A DNA stretch of 9,225 nucleotides from JAJFGI01 sp036397065. Its GTDB lineage: Bacteria; Pseudomonadota; Alphaproteobacteria; Kiloniellales; J153. A program made the translations under genes and the position numbers. Under the pieces are notes generated by a model. It did not search any database. It was given only the letters and a program-made list of their open reading frames with translations, and was not told the DNA's origin. The stretch is taken from positions 1-9,225 of the forward strand of contig DASWJP010000125.1 in the NCBI GenBank assembly GCA_036397065.1. The letters run 5' to 3'. Positions 1-6,012 of this stretch are shown in pieces (the stretch's first letter is position 1; each line of letters starts with the position of its first letter).

Positions 1-1178
1 TTCGGCACGGTGGCCTCGGCGAAGGCGAAGAGCAGCTTCGCCCCATGCTTGATGATGCCGCCGAATTCCTGCGCCGTGCCGGGCAGGAAGCCGGGCACGT
101 CCACGAACGTGACAATGGGGATGTTGAAGCAATCGCAAAAGCGCACGAAACGCGCCGCCTTGATGGACGAGGCGATGTCCAAACAACCGGCCAGGACCAG
201 CGGCTGGTTGGCGACGATTCCCACCGTCCGGCCCTCCATGCGGGCAAGACCGATGATGATGTTCTTGGCATAGGCCGGCTGAATCTCGAAAAAATCGGAC
301 TCGTCGACGACCTTTTCGATCAGCTCCTTCATGTCATAGGGCTTGTGCGGGTCGGGCGGGATAAGCGTGTCGAGAGACGGCTCCTCCCGGTTTGCCGGAT
401 CGGCGGTTTCGCGAACCGGTGCCGTGCCGCGGTTGGAGCCCGGCAGGAAATCGAGAAAACGGCGCAGACCCAACAGCGCCTCCACATCGTTCTCGAAGGC
501 GAGATCGGCGACCCCGGACTTGGTGGTATGGGTGACGGCACCTCCTAGTTCTTCATGAGTTACGGTCTCGTGGGTCACCGTCTTCACCACGTCCGGGCCG
601 GTGACGAACATGTAAGACGAATCCTTCACCATGAAGATGAAGTCGGTCATGGCCGGCGAATAAACGGCCCCGCCGGCACACGGCCCCATGATCAACGAGA
701 TCTGCGGCACCACGCCCGAGGCCATGACATTGCGCTGGAACACATCGGCATACCCGGCCAGCGAGGCGACACCTTCCTGGATGCGGGCGCCGCCGGAATC
801 GTTGATCCCCACCACCGGCGCCCCGACCTGAATGGCCTTGTCCATGATCTTGCAAATCTTCTCCGCGTGCGCCTCGGACAAAGCGCCGCCGAAGACCGTG
901 AAGTCCTGACTGAAGACGAAGATCGGCCGGCCGTTGACCGTGCCATGGCCGGTGACCACCCCATCGCCGGGCACCTTTTGCTCCGGCATGCCGAAATCCT
1001 GGCAGCGATGCTCGACGAACATGTCCCACTCTTCGAACGAGCCTTCGTCGAGCAGCACCTCGATGCGCTCGCGGGCGGTCAGCTTGCCCTTGTCGTGCTG
1101 TGCCTGAACCCGGCGCTCGCCGCCGCCGGCCCGGGCGCGGACCCGCATATCCTCGAGGCGGCGAATGATCTCCTGCAT
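1..1178 (-). CDS. pccB: Propionyl-CoA carboxylase beta chain (carboxyltransferase subunit), 3' end cut by window edge
   Basis: Carboxyltransferase subunit of biotin-dependent propionyl-CoA carboxylase, which moves CO2 from carboxybiotin to propionyl-CoA to give methylmalonyl-CoA in the cytoplasm. The frame is open from the ATG at 1178 to the edge: 392 complete codons of a family usually near 510 residues. It opens MQEIIRRLEDMRVRARAGGG, followed by KGKLTARERIEVLLDEGSF (30-48). Seen in order are NDSGGARIQEG (126-136), the oxyanion-hole stretch GPCAGGAVYSPAMTDF (165-180), VTGPDVVKTVTHE (192-204), LGGAVTHTTKSGVAD (211-225) and, in the second crotonase-like domain, NQPLVLAGCLDI (324-335) and DVPGFLPGTAQEFGG (360-374). 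The residues that separate propionyl- from acetyl-CoA preference lie beyond the edge, so substrate is assigned by overall similarity. A GGAG lies 11 bases before the ATG. The biotin-carrying alpha chain is not in the window. The family is certain, the PccB name very likely. Confidence 0.95.
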   Translation of the reverse strand, partial: MQEIIRRLEDMRVRARAGGGERRVQAQHDKGKLTARERIEVLLDEGSFEEWDMFVEHRCQDFGMPEQKVPGDGVVTGHGTVNGRPIFVFSQDFTVFGGALSEAHAEKICKIMDKAIQVGAPVVGINDSGGARIQEGVASLAGYADVFQRNVMASGVVPQISLIMGPCAGGAVYSPAMTDFIFMVKDSSYMFVTGPDVVKTVTHETVTHEELGGAVTHTTKSGVADLAFENDVEALLGLRRFLDFLPGSNRGTAPVRETADPANREEPSLDTLIPPDPHKPYDMKELIEKVVDESDFFEIQPAYAKNIIIGLARMEGRTVGIVANQPLVLAGCLDIASSIKAARFVRFCDCFNIPIVTFVDVPGFLPGTAQEFGGIIKHGAKLLFAFAEATVP

Positions 1179-1213
1179 GGCCGTCGCTGCTCCGCTCGGT
1201 TGGAATTCGGTCA

Positions 1214-1226
1214 GTGCTGATAGCAC
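1214..1226. promoter_or_regulatory. Short inverted repeat upstream of pccB (possible operator)
   Basis: GTGCT-GAT-AGCAC is a perfect 5-base inverted repeat with a 3-base centre, 36 bases upstream of the pccB start. On the minus strand a weak promoter-like pair, CTGGCA then TGCTAT 16 bases on, would place its -10 over this repeat, so a regulator could act here. Repeats this short arise by chance and the promoter match is poor. It does not resemble the TTTGCAA-type sites reported for PccR. Confidence 0.2.
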
Positions 1227-1294
1227 GGGACCGCCGGGTTGTGCCAGCCGCGGCCGCACGGCGCCCCGGCCCGGGCGGTTCTGAAATTAGGGGC

Positions 1295-1324
1295 TTTACA
1301 AATGCCCGTGTATGCTGTTATTTA
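1295..1324 (+). promoter_or_regulatory. Probable promoter of the arsR-SRPBCC-GFA-GST unit
   Basis: TTTACA (1295-1300) matches the -35 consensus at five of six bases. After 18 bases comes TATTTA (1319-1324), a modest -10 preceded by TGT (1316-1318), which fits an extended -10. A start of transcription 6-8 bases beyond the -10 would fall at about 1330-1332, right on the ATG of the regulator, so the message may have no 5' leader. No Shine-Dalgarno sequence precedes that ATG, which agrees. The -10 overlaps the palindrome at 1322-1337. Confidence 0.5.
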
Positions 1325-1337
1325 ACCATATGGTTAA
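1322..1337. promoter_or_regulatory. Perfect 16-base palindrome, probable ArsR operator spanning the start codon
   Basis: TTAACCATATGGTTAA is its own reverse complement over all 16 bases. It covers the end of the probable -10 and the first codons of the ArsR-family gene, whose ATG is at 1330-1332 within the palindrome. ArsR-family dimers bind twofold-symmetric A/T-rich sites near their own promoter, so bound repressor here would block RNA polymerase directly. I saw no second copy elsewhere in the window. The symmetry is seen; the binding is inferred. Confidence 0.65.
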
Positions 1338-1698
1338 GTATCATGATGACCCGCTGAGCAATGTGTTTTCAGCCCTGTCCGATCCGACCCGGCGGGCGAT
1401 CCTGGCCCGCCTGGCGCTGGGGGAGACGACGGTGAGCGAACTGGCGGAACCCTTCGACATGTCCCTGCCCGCCGTGTCCAAGCACCTGAAGGTCTTGGAG
1501 GGCGCCGGTCTGCTGGTGCGCGAACGGCAGGGGCGCCTGCACCTCTGCCAGCTCAATGGTGGACCGATGCGGGACGTCGCGGATTGGATCGAACGCTACC
1601 GGGCGTTCTGGGATGCGCGCCTGGATTCCCTGGCCGACTATCTGGAGCGGACCAACAAAAGTACGAAAGAGAAACCCTCAGGAGGCAAGAATGGTTGA
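1330..1698 (+). CDS. ArsR-family winged-helix transcriptional repressor
   Basis: A 122-residue DNA-binding regulator, first gene of a four-gene unit it probably represses. The opening VFSALSDPTRRAILARLALGE (12-32) is the typical ArsR/SmtB start. The helix-turn-helix runs over about 34-62, with recognition helix region SLPAVSKHLKVLEGAGLL (45-62) and a wing around 63-73 (VRERQGRLHLC). The metal-sensor cysteine motif of classic ArsR/SmtB proteins is missing: the only cysteine is C73, so it is unlikely to sense arsenic or zinc. It belongs to the non-metal ArsR branch often found directly before an AHSA1/SRPBCC gene. I prefer ATG 1330 over the in-frame ATG at 1312 because MVKYHDD fits the family length, the promoter points there, and neither start has a ribosome site. 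Its stop overlaps the next gene by 8 bases. Confidence 0.9.
   Translation: MVKYHDDPLSNVFSALSDPTRRAILARLALGETTVSELAEPFDMSLPAVSKHLKVLEGAGLLVRERQGRLHLCQLNGGPMRDVADWIERYRAFWDARLDSLADYLERTNKSTKEKPSGGKNG
1681..1685 (+). promoter_or_regulatory. Ribosome binding site of the SRPBCC gene, inside the end of arsR
   Basis: GGAGG with a 5-base spacer to ATG 1691. It is the best ribosome site of the four-gene unit and decides the start at 1691 over upstream in-frame ATGs. It lies within the last codons of the regulator, so the two genes are probably translationally coupled. Confidence 0.8.
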
Positions 1699-2143
1699 TG
1701 CCGAAACGATCACCGTCCCGGCCCTGCACATAACGCGCCGTTTCGCCGCGCCGCGCGAGACCATCTTCCGCGCGTGGACCGATCCCGCCGAGTTGGCCCA
1801 ATGGTTCGGACCCAAGGGCATAGAAGCGCGCGAGGTCAAAATCGATCTGCGGCCCGGTGGGAACTACAGCTTGACCATGTACGGCACCGAAGGAATTTAT
1901 CCGCTTTCCGGAGTCTATCGGGAAGTGATGCCGCCGGAGCGGTTGGTTTTCACCTGGGTCTGGGGTCACGGCGAAGACGACGGGATCGAAATGCTGGTCA
2001 CCGTCGAGTTTGCGGAAACCCGGGACGGCGGCACGCTTTTGACGATTACCCACGAACGCCTGCCAAACGCCGCGACACGCGAACACCACAATCAGGGCTG
2101 GAACAGCACGCTCGACTGCCTGGCAGAGCACATCGCCGCCTAG
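1691..2143 (+). CDS. SRPBCC/AHSA1-type protein (START-like hydrophobic ligand-binding fold)
   Basis: A 150-residue cytoplasmic protein of the AHSA1 (Hsp90 ATPase activator homolog 1-like) branch of the SRPBCC superfamily, a helix-grip fold with an inner cavity for hydrophobic molecules. Family landmarks are the N-terminal strand and helix RRFAAPRETIFRAWTDPAEL (16-35), WFGPKG (38-43), the mid-section GVYREVMPPERLVFTW (74-89), VTVEFAE (103-109), GGTLLTITHERLP (113-125) and the C-terminal helix HHNQGWNSTLDCLAEHI (132-148). Bacterial members like this are commonly co-transcribed with an ArsR-family regulator, as here, and most have no known reaction. The in-frame stretch upstream to 1556 is the regulator's coding region read in another frame, and the strong GGAGG supports 1691. 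Its ligand may relate to whatever the regulator senses; that is inference. Confidence 0.88.
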   Translation: MVDAETITVPALHITRRFAAPRETIFRAWTDPAELAQWFGPKGIEAREVKIDLRPGGNYSLTMYGTEGIYPLSGVYREVMPPERLVFTWVWGHGEDDGIEMLVTVEFAETRDGGTLLTITHERLPNAATREHHNQGWNSTLDCLAEHIAA

Positions 2144-2182
2144 AACCGATCAACAACGCTTCGACAGGAAGGATCGACATCC

Positions 2183-2614
2183 ATGAAAACGCCATTCACC
2201 GGCGGTTGCCAGTGCGGCGCGGTGCGGTACGAAGGTAACGCCGAACCGGTCGTCTCCGGGTATTGCCACTGCACCCGGTGTCAAAAGCTGTCAGGGACAG
2301 CATTTGCCACCGTCCTTGCGGTACCAACCGAATCCTTGAAAATCCGCGGCCGGGTCACCTACTACGAGTCCAAGGCAGATAGCGGCAATACTGCAAGAAA
2401 CGGATTTTGCGCGATTTGCGGCAGCCGGCTGCTCGGCGGCACGACGCAAATGCCTGAATTGACAGCCATCATGGCCGGCAGCTTGGACGATTCCAGCGAA
2501 TTGCGACCGATGATGAACATTTATGCCGAGAAAACCCAACCGTGGCATACTATCGGCACGGGTTTGCCCTCCTTCCCGGGCATGCCGGTGATGGCGGACA
2601 GCGGCAATCAATAG
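2183..2614 (+). CDS. GFA-family zinc protein (glutathione-dependent formaldehyde-activating enzyme/CENP-V-like)
   Basis: A 143-residue protein with all seven cysteines of the GFA domain: C9 and C11 (GGCQCGAVRY), C28, C30 and C33 (GYCHCTRCQKLSG), C76 and C79 (GFCAICGSRL). In Paracoccus denitrificans Gfa, the same pattern forms a structural four-cysteine zinc site (first and last pairs) and a second three-cysteine site that glutathione can reach. That enzyme was described as joining formaldehyde to glutathione, but the role of most relatives is unproven, so a formaldehyde role is only possible here. AGGAAGG (2166-2172) precedes the ATG by 10 bases. It follows the SRPBCC gene by 39 bases and a GST gene follows 16 bases later, which supports a glutathione link. 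Base composition is lower in G/C than its neighbours (about 55% in two 60-base stretches counted by hand), hinting at a different origin. Confidence 0.88.
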   Translation: MKTPFTGGCQCGAVRYEGNAEPVVSGYCHCTRCQKLSGTAFATVLAVPTESLKIRGRVTYYESKADSGNTARNGFCAICGSRLLGGTTQMPELTAIMAGSLDDSSELRPMMNIYAEKTQPWHTIGTGLPSFPGMPVMADSGNQ

Positions 2615-2630
2615 CGAAGCAAGAGCAGCT

Positions 2631-3272
2631 ATGGCCGATGTTATCCTCTACGGGTCTCCGTTTTCCAACTTCGTGCGCTCCGCCCGGCTGGCGCTCGAGG
2701 AAAAAGGCGTGCCCTACACGCTCGAACGGGCGAATCTCGCGGACCCCGAGTATCGGCGCCTGCACCCCTTCCGCCGCATGCCGGCGCTGCGGCACGGCGA
2801 GTTCCGCCTGGCCGAATCTTTCGCCATCATGCGGTACGTGGACGAAGCGTTCGTCGGCCCGTCGCTGCAACCGGCGGACCCGCGGGCGCGGGCCCGCATG
2901 ACCCAGTGGGTAAGCGCCTTCAACGACTATATCATCGCCGTGATTGGCCGCCGCGTGATCGCCGAATGTTACGCCCAGGTCCTGTTCGACCGGCCGACCG
3001 ACGAGGCCACGATCGCGGCGGCCCTGCCGCAGGCCCGCGAACAACTGGATGTGCTGAACGATGCCCTGGCCGAGAATCAATATCTGGCCGGCAACTGGCT
3101 CACCCTGGCCGATCTCGCCGTGTTCCCCGAGATTCACTACGTAATGATTACGCCGCGCACGGCAGACCTGGTGCCGCCGAACAAGCATCTGCATCGCTGG
3201 TATCAGGAGATGTTGGCCCGGCCCTCAGTGCAAAGCACCGAGCCGCCCATGCACGAACTTGACGCGGCTTAA
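2631..3272 (+). CDS. Glutathione S-transferase family protein
   Basis: A 213-residue cytosolic GST-fold protein. The thioredoxin-like N-terminal domain (about 1-78) has YGSPFSNFVRSARLALEEKGVPY (7-29), the cis-proline loop RMPAL (49-53) and the glutathione-binding pair E62-S63 in AESFAIMRYVDEAF. The helical C-terminal domain has YLAGNWLTLADLAVFPEIHY (151-170), with the conserved LTLAD capping segment. The usual active-site position near 9-12 is S-P-F-S, so serine rather than cysteine is the candidate catalytic residue and thiol chemistry of the omega or beta kind is unlikely. It is the last gene of the ArsR-led unit, 16 bases after the GFA gene, with only a weak purine-rich ribosome site (AAGAGCAGCT). 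Its TAA interlocks with the stop of the convergent ATP12 gene. The class and substrate cannot be named from the sequence. Confidence 0.92.
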   Translation: MADVILYGSPFSNFVRSARLALEEKGVPYTLERANLADPEYRRLHPFRRMPALRHGEFRLAESFAIMRYVDEAFVGPSLQPADPRARARMTQWVSAFNDYIIAVIGRRVIAECYAQVLFDRPTDEATIAAALPQAREQLDVLNDALAENQYLAGNWLTLADLAVFPEIHYVMITPRTADLVPPNKHLHRWYQEMLARPSVQSTEPPMHELDAA

Positions 3273-3979
3273 GCGCGCAACAAGTTTATCAGGCGCGCGA
3301 CGGACTCCAGATCGCGACGGACACCAGTATGGCGGCGGGCCGTGTCCACGTCTTCGCCCCAATGCTCCATCTGATAGGTTTCGTCGACATGCGCGGCCGC
3401 CTGGGCTGTCGCCGCATCGATACGCCCGGCACACAAAGCCAATCCGATCACCAGCGACCCGGTGGCCTTGACCGTGGCGCCCAAGGCCACCAGTTCGAAA
3501 TCGTTCTTTGCGCTCACGGTGTCGCGCAACGCCGCCAGGGTCGCTTCCGGCTGTGTCACCGACACGATGCCGGCGGTCGCCGCCAGCGGGACATCCAGAT
3601 CGCGCGCCACCCAATCCAGCAACGGCTGCCAGGCCGCCCGCTGGCGCGCCACCAGATCCGCCGGTCCCTCGGCCCGATAGCAGACCAGGTCGTGGCCGCC
3701 GTAGGCCGCTGCCTCATCGATGACCCGTTCCCGATCCGGGCGCACCCGGTCGATGGCGGCCCAGGCCAGAATGGTGAGCGGCATGGTGGCGAGATCGATC
3801 TGCTTCGCCTGCGCCGCCCACTCCCCCGCCACCGCCTCGGCCATGGCCCGTGTCGGCAGGTCCATCACGGTGCGTCCCGGCGTTTTCACCGGCCGGCCAT
3901 CGAGGCACACCGTGTACGCCAGCCTGGCGGGTTCCGCGGTAACCGTTTTATAGAATCGCTTCAGGCCCTTGAGTTGCAC
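3269..3979 (-). CDS. ATP12-family chaperone for F1-ATPase assembly
   Basis: A 236-residue relative of mitochondrial Atp12, which binds the F1 alpha subunit during ATP synthase assembly. Family segments are KRFYKTV (7-13), LDGRPVKTP (26-34), LPTRAMAEAVAGEW (41-54), the IDLATMPLT stretch (61-69), VCYRAEGPADLVARQ (99-113) with WQPLLDW (117-123), and the C-terminal YQMEHWGEDVD (202-212). No ATG lies near the conserved start. I choose GTG at 3979 because AGGCG sits 5 bases ahead of it, overlapping the AsmA stop, and because the protein then opens MQLKGLKRFYKTV, as in the family. The longer open frame up to 4144 runs over the AsmA 3' end and is not family-like. It is last in the HAD-AsmA-ATP12 unit, 8 bases after AsmA. 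The family is clear; the exact start is less so. Confidence 0.9.
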   Translation of the reverse strand: MQLKGLKRFYKTVTAEPARLAYTVCLDGRPVKTPGRTVMDLPTRAMAEAVAGEWAAQAKQIDLATMPLTILAWAAIDRVRPDRERVIDEAAAYGGHDLVCYRAEGPADLVARQRAAWQPLLDWVARDLDVPLAATAGIVSVTQPEATLAALRDTVSAKNDFELVALGATVKATGSLVIGLALCAGRIDAATAQAAAHVDETYQMEHWGEDVDTARRHTGVRRDLESVARLINLLRA

Positions 3980-3987
3980 AGCCGCGC

Positions 3988-6012
3988 CTAGTCTTTGAAC
4001 AAGTTTTTCAAGCCCTTGTTCAGACCTTCGCCGACCCCTTCCAGGGTGTCGGTTACACCGCGCGTGGCCTTGTCCACGACTGAGCCTGGCTGCGTCTGGT
4101 CTGGAGACTCTTGGCCGGGAGTCGCCTGCATGGCCGCGACACACGGATTTTGGTCCGCCGTCCCGGACTCCAGCAACAACACGCCGCCCGCCACCAGAGG
4201 ATTCAACAGGATGCCCGCGACCTTGGCGGCCCCCAGGGCGGTGCCCAGCGGGTCAACGCCGAACTGCGGGCTGATCAAGGTTCCCGACATGCGAAACGGC
4301 ACCGCCAGGCTCAGCAGGCTGGCTTTCTTCGCCTGCGGTGTGATGCGGAAATCGAGGGTCTCGTCGCGCAGATCCACACGGCCCTCGGCGCCGACGGTGA
4401 CCGTATCGGTATCCAGCAGGATCGCCTCGCTGGTGCCGACACCGGCGCGCACCGGCAGGCGGACAAGGGCGCAATTCAGAATCATGTCATCGCCCGACTC
4501 TTCCCAATTGGAAAACATGTCGAGCACGCCGGTGCCGGCGTTGGCCATCAGTTTGTTGGCGATCCGCCCCTCGCCGGCCACAATATCGACGCGACCGTTC
4601 AAGCCGGCGGCAATGGCACGCGGCGATACACCGATGCCGCGCACATCCACCGTCGCTTTCAGCGTACCGGTAACCCCATCGGTAACCGCCATGCCGGTGA
4701 GAAGCTTGCCGTAGTCAACATCGTTCGCTTCAAGTTGCAGGGCGAAGGCCGGCGGCTTCGCCCGGCCTTCCAGGTTCAGGGCGCCGGTGAGCGCACCGCC
4801 GGTCAGCTTCGCCGAGAGCGGCTCAACGCTCAGCCGGGCGTTCTTCAGCGTCAGGCGCATATCCACATCGGTCAGACCGACGCCCGGGCGCAGACGCACC
4901 TCACCCGCGCCCAGGGTTACATCCACATCCGCCGCCGCCATGGCCTCCACGGGCAACGGCACTTCCGGGAACAGGAAGGCGGGTGCAGTGTCCGGGGCAG
5001 CACTTTCCTGGGCTGGTAAAAAATCGCCCAGATCCAGGATACTGGACGTCAGCTTGCCCGCCAGGACCGGACGCGGCCCGGCAAGATCGGCGCGCAGGTT
5101 TCCGGCCAGGTCGCTGCCGCCGACTTGAATGGCGATGTTGGTGGCCTTGATCTCAGGCCCCTGGCGCGATACCTGCGCGGCCAGGGAGAACGATGCGGTC
5201 CGGGGCAGCGGCGTATCGGCCATGGTGCCGAGATCGGCTAGGCTGGTGCCGCGCAACACCATGGCCACATCCAGGTCCTGGCGGGTGAGAGGCGCCTCGA
5301 TGCGGCCATCCACGGTCAAACTGGCCCCGGCCACCTCGGCATCGAGCTTGACCGGAAAAATTCCATCGGCGGCCAGCTCCGCCGCCGATCCGAAAATACC
5401 GTCCATGGTGAAGGCGGTGTCGTTGGCCGCCCCCGTCATGTTCACCGTCATGGCGCTTGTGCCGCTGTCGGCGCTCACCCGCAGGCCGGCCAAATGCAGG
5501 CGATAGGTGCGTCCGGTCCGGTCATCGCGATAGACCACCCGGCTGTCTTTCATGGCGACCTCGGTAAAGGATGGCAGAGTTGCCGCCGTGCCGGCGCCGC
5601 TCTCCTCCTCCTTGGATGGCTCCGCCAGCAGCCAGTTGCCGCGGCCGTCCTTGCCGGTTTCCAACAGCAGATCCGGCTCCACCAGGATCAGACGCTGGAT
5701 GCGGACATCGCCCAGCAACAACGGCAGCAGAGACACCTCAAGCTCCAGGCGTTTGACCGTCAGCATGGCCGGCCGGCTGCCCCACTGGGCATTGGCGAAG
5801 GTCACATCCTCCAGGGCAATGGCCGGGTTCAGGGAAATCTGCAGGTCGACGGCGCCGGCAATCTTCAACTCGCGGCCGGTCGCTGCTGCTACCTGTGTCT
5901 CAGCAATGCTGCGCAACTCCTCGAAATTCAAGGAAGATAGGGTTGCGTAAACGGCCACGGCGGCGGCGGCGGCGAGGGCCGCGCCGATGGCGGCGATGTG
6001 CTTCAGCCGCAT
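3988..6012 (-). CDS. AsmA-family envelope protein
   Basis: A 674-residue AsmA-type protein, a family of inner-membrane-anchored periplasmic proteins linked to outer-membrane homeostasis and, in recent work on related AsmA-like proteins, phospholipid transfer. An uncleaved anchor or signal segment fills 4-24 (KHIAAIGAALAAAAAVAVYA). Then come the classic AsmA opening, ATGRELKIAG (44-53) and LEDVTFANAQWGSRPAML (67-84), a long run of beta-strand-like repeats such as DLAGNLRADLAG, GALTGALNLEGRA and LNGRVDIVAGEGRI, and the C-terminal AsmA block with C514 (ILNCALVRL), VGAEGRVDLRDETLDFRITPQ (540-560) and FRMSGTLISPQFGVDP (573-588). A hydrophobic stretch (594-615), C624 (NPCVAAM) and an amphipathic lysine-rich tail follow. 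GGAGG lies 7 bases before ATG 6012, so the 36-codon extension to 6120 is not used. The start overlaps the HAD stop by 10 bases. Confidence 0.92.
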   Translation of the reverse strand: MRLKHIAAIGAALAAAAAVAVYATLSSLNFEELRSIAETQVAAATGRELKIAGAVDLQISLNPAIALEDVTFANAQWGSRPAMLTVKRLELEVSLLPLLLGDVRIQRLILVEPDLLLETGKDGRGNWLLAEPSKEEESGAGTAATLPSFTEVAMKDSRVVYRDDRTGRTYRLHLAGLRVSADSGTSAMTVNMTGAANDTAFTMDGIFGSAAELAADGIFPVKLDAEVAGASLTVDGRIEAPLTRQDLDVAMVLRGTSLADLGTMADTPLPRTASFSLAAQVSRQGPEIKATNIAIQVGGSDLAGNLRADLAGPRPVLAGKLTSSILDLGDFLPAQESAAPDTAPAFLFPEVPLPVEAMAAADVDVTLGAGEVRLRPGVGLTDVDMRLTLKNARLSVEPLSAKLTGGALTGALNLEGRAKPPAFALQLEANDVDYGKLLTGMAVTDGVTGTLKATVDVRGIGVSPRAIAAGLNGRVDIVAGEGRIANKLMANAGTGVLDMFSNWEESGDDMILNCALVRLPVRAGVGTSEAILLDTDTVTVGAEGRVDLRDETLDFRITPQAKKASLLSLAVPFRMSGTLISPQFGVDPLGTALGAAKVAGILLNPLVAGGVLLLESGTADQNPCVAAMQATPGQESPDQTQPGSVVDKATRGVTDTLEGVGEGLNKGLKNLFKD

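Noticed and set aside
45..548. 167-codon open frame on the plus strand
   Set aside because: Antisense shadow of pccB; the minus strand here encodes the well-conserved carboxyltransferase without interruption.
553..1029. 158-codon minus frame inside pccB
   Set aside because: An off-frame reading of the same strand; the true pccB frame runs through it from 1178 and carries all family motifs.
1229..1243. TGGCAC on the minus strand resembling a sigma-54 -24 element
   Set aside because: The required GC-containing TTGC -12 element is missing at the right distance.
1245..1275. GC-rich palindromic stretches (GCCGCGGC, GGCCCGGGC)
   Set aside because: Short GC palindromes are expected in GC-rich DNA; no poly-U follows and no gene end is nearby for them to terminate.
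1312..1329. Upstream ATG adding six residues to the ArsR protein
   Set aside because: No ribosome site, and the predicted transcript starts downstream of it; the 1330 start matches family length.
1553..2131. 192-codon minus frame antisense to the SRPBCC gene
   Set aside because: Shadow frame with no recognisable domain, opposite a gene with clear family motifs.
2550..3194. 214-codon minus frame antisense to the GST gene
   Set aside because: As long as the real gene but without any recognisable domain; high-GC codon bias readily opens this antisense frame.
4111..5019. 302-codon plus frame antisense to the AsmA gene
   Set aside because: Low-complexity, arginine/glutamine/histidine-rich translation typical of antisense GC-rich frames; no domain.
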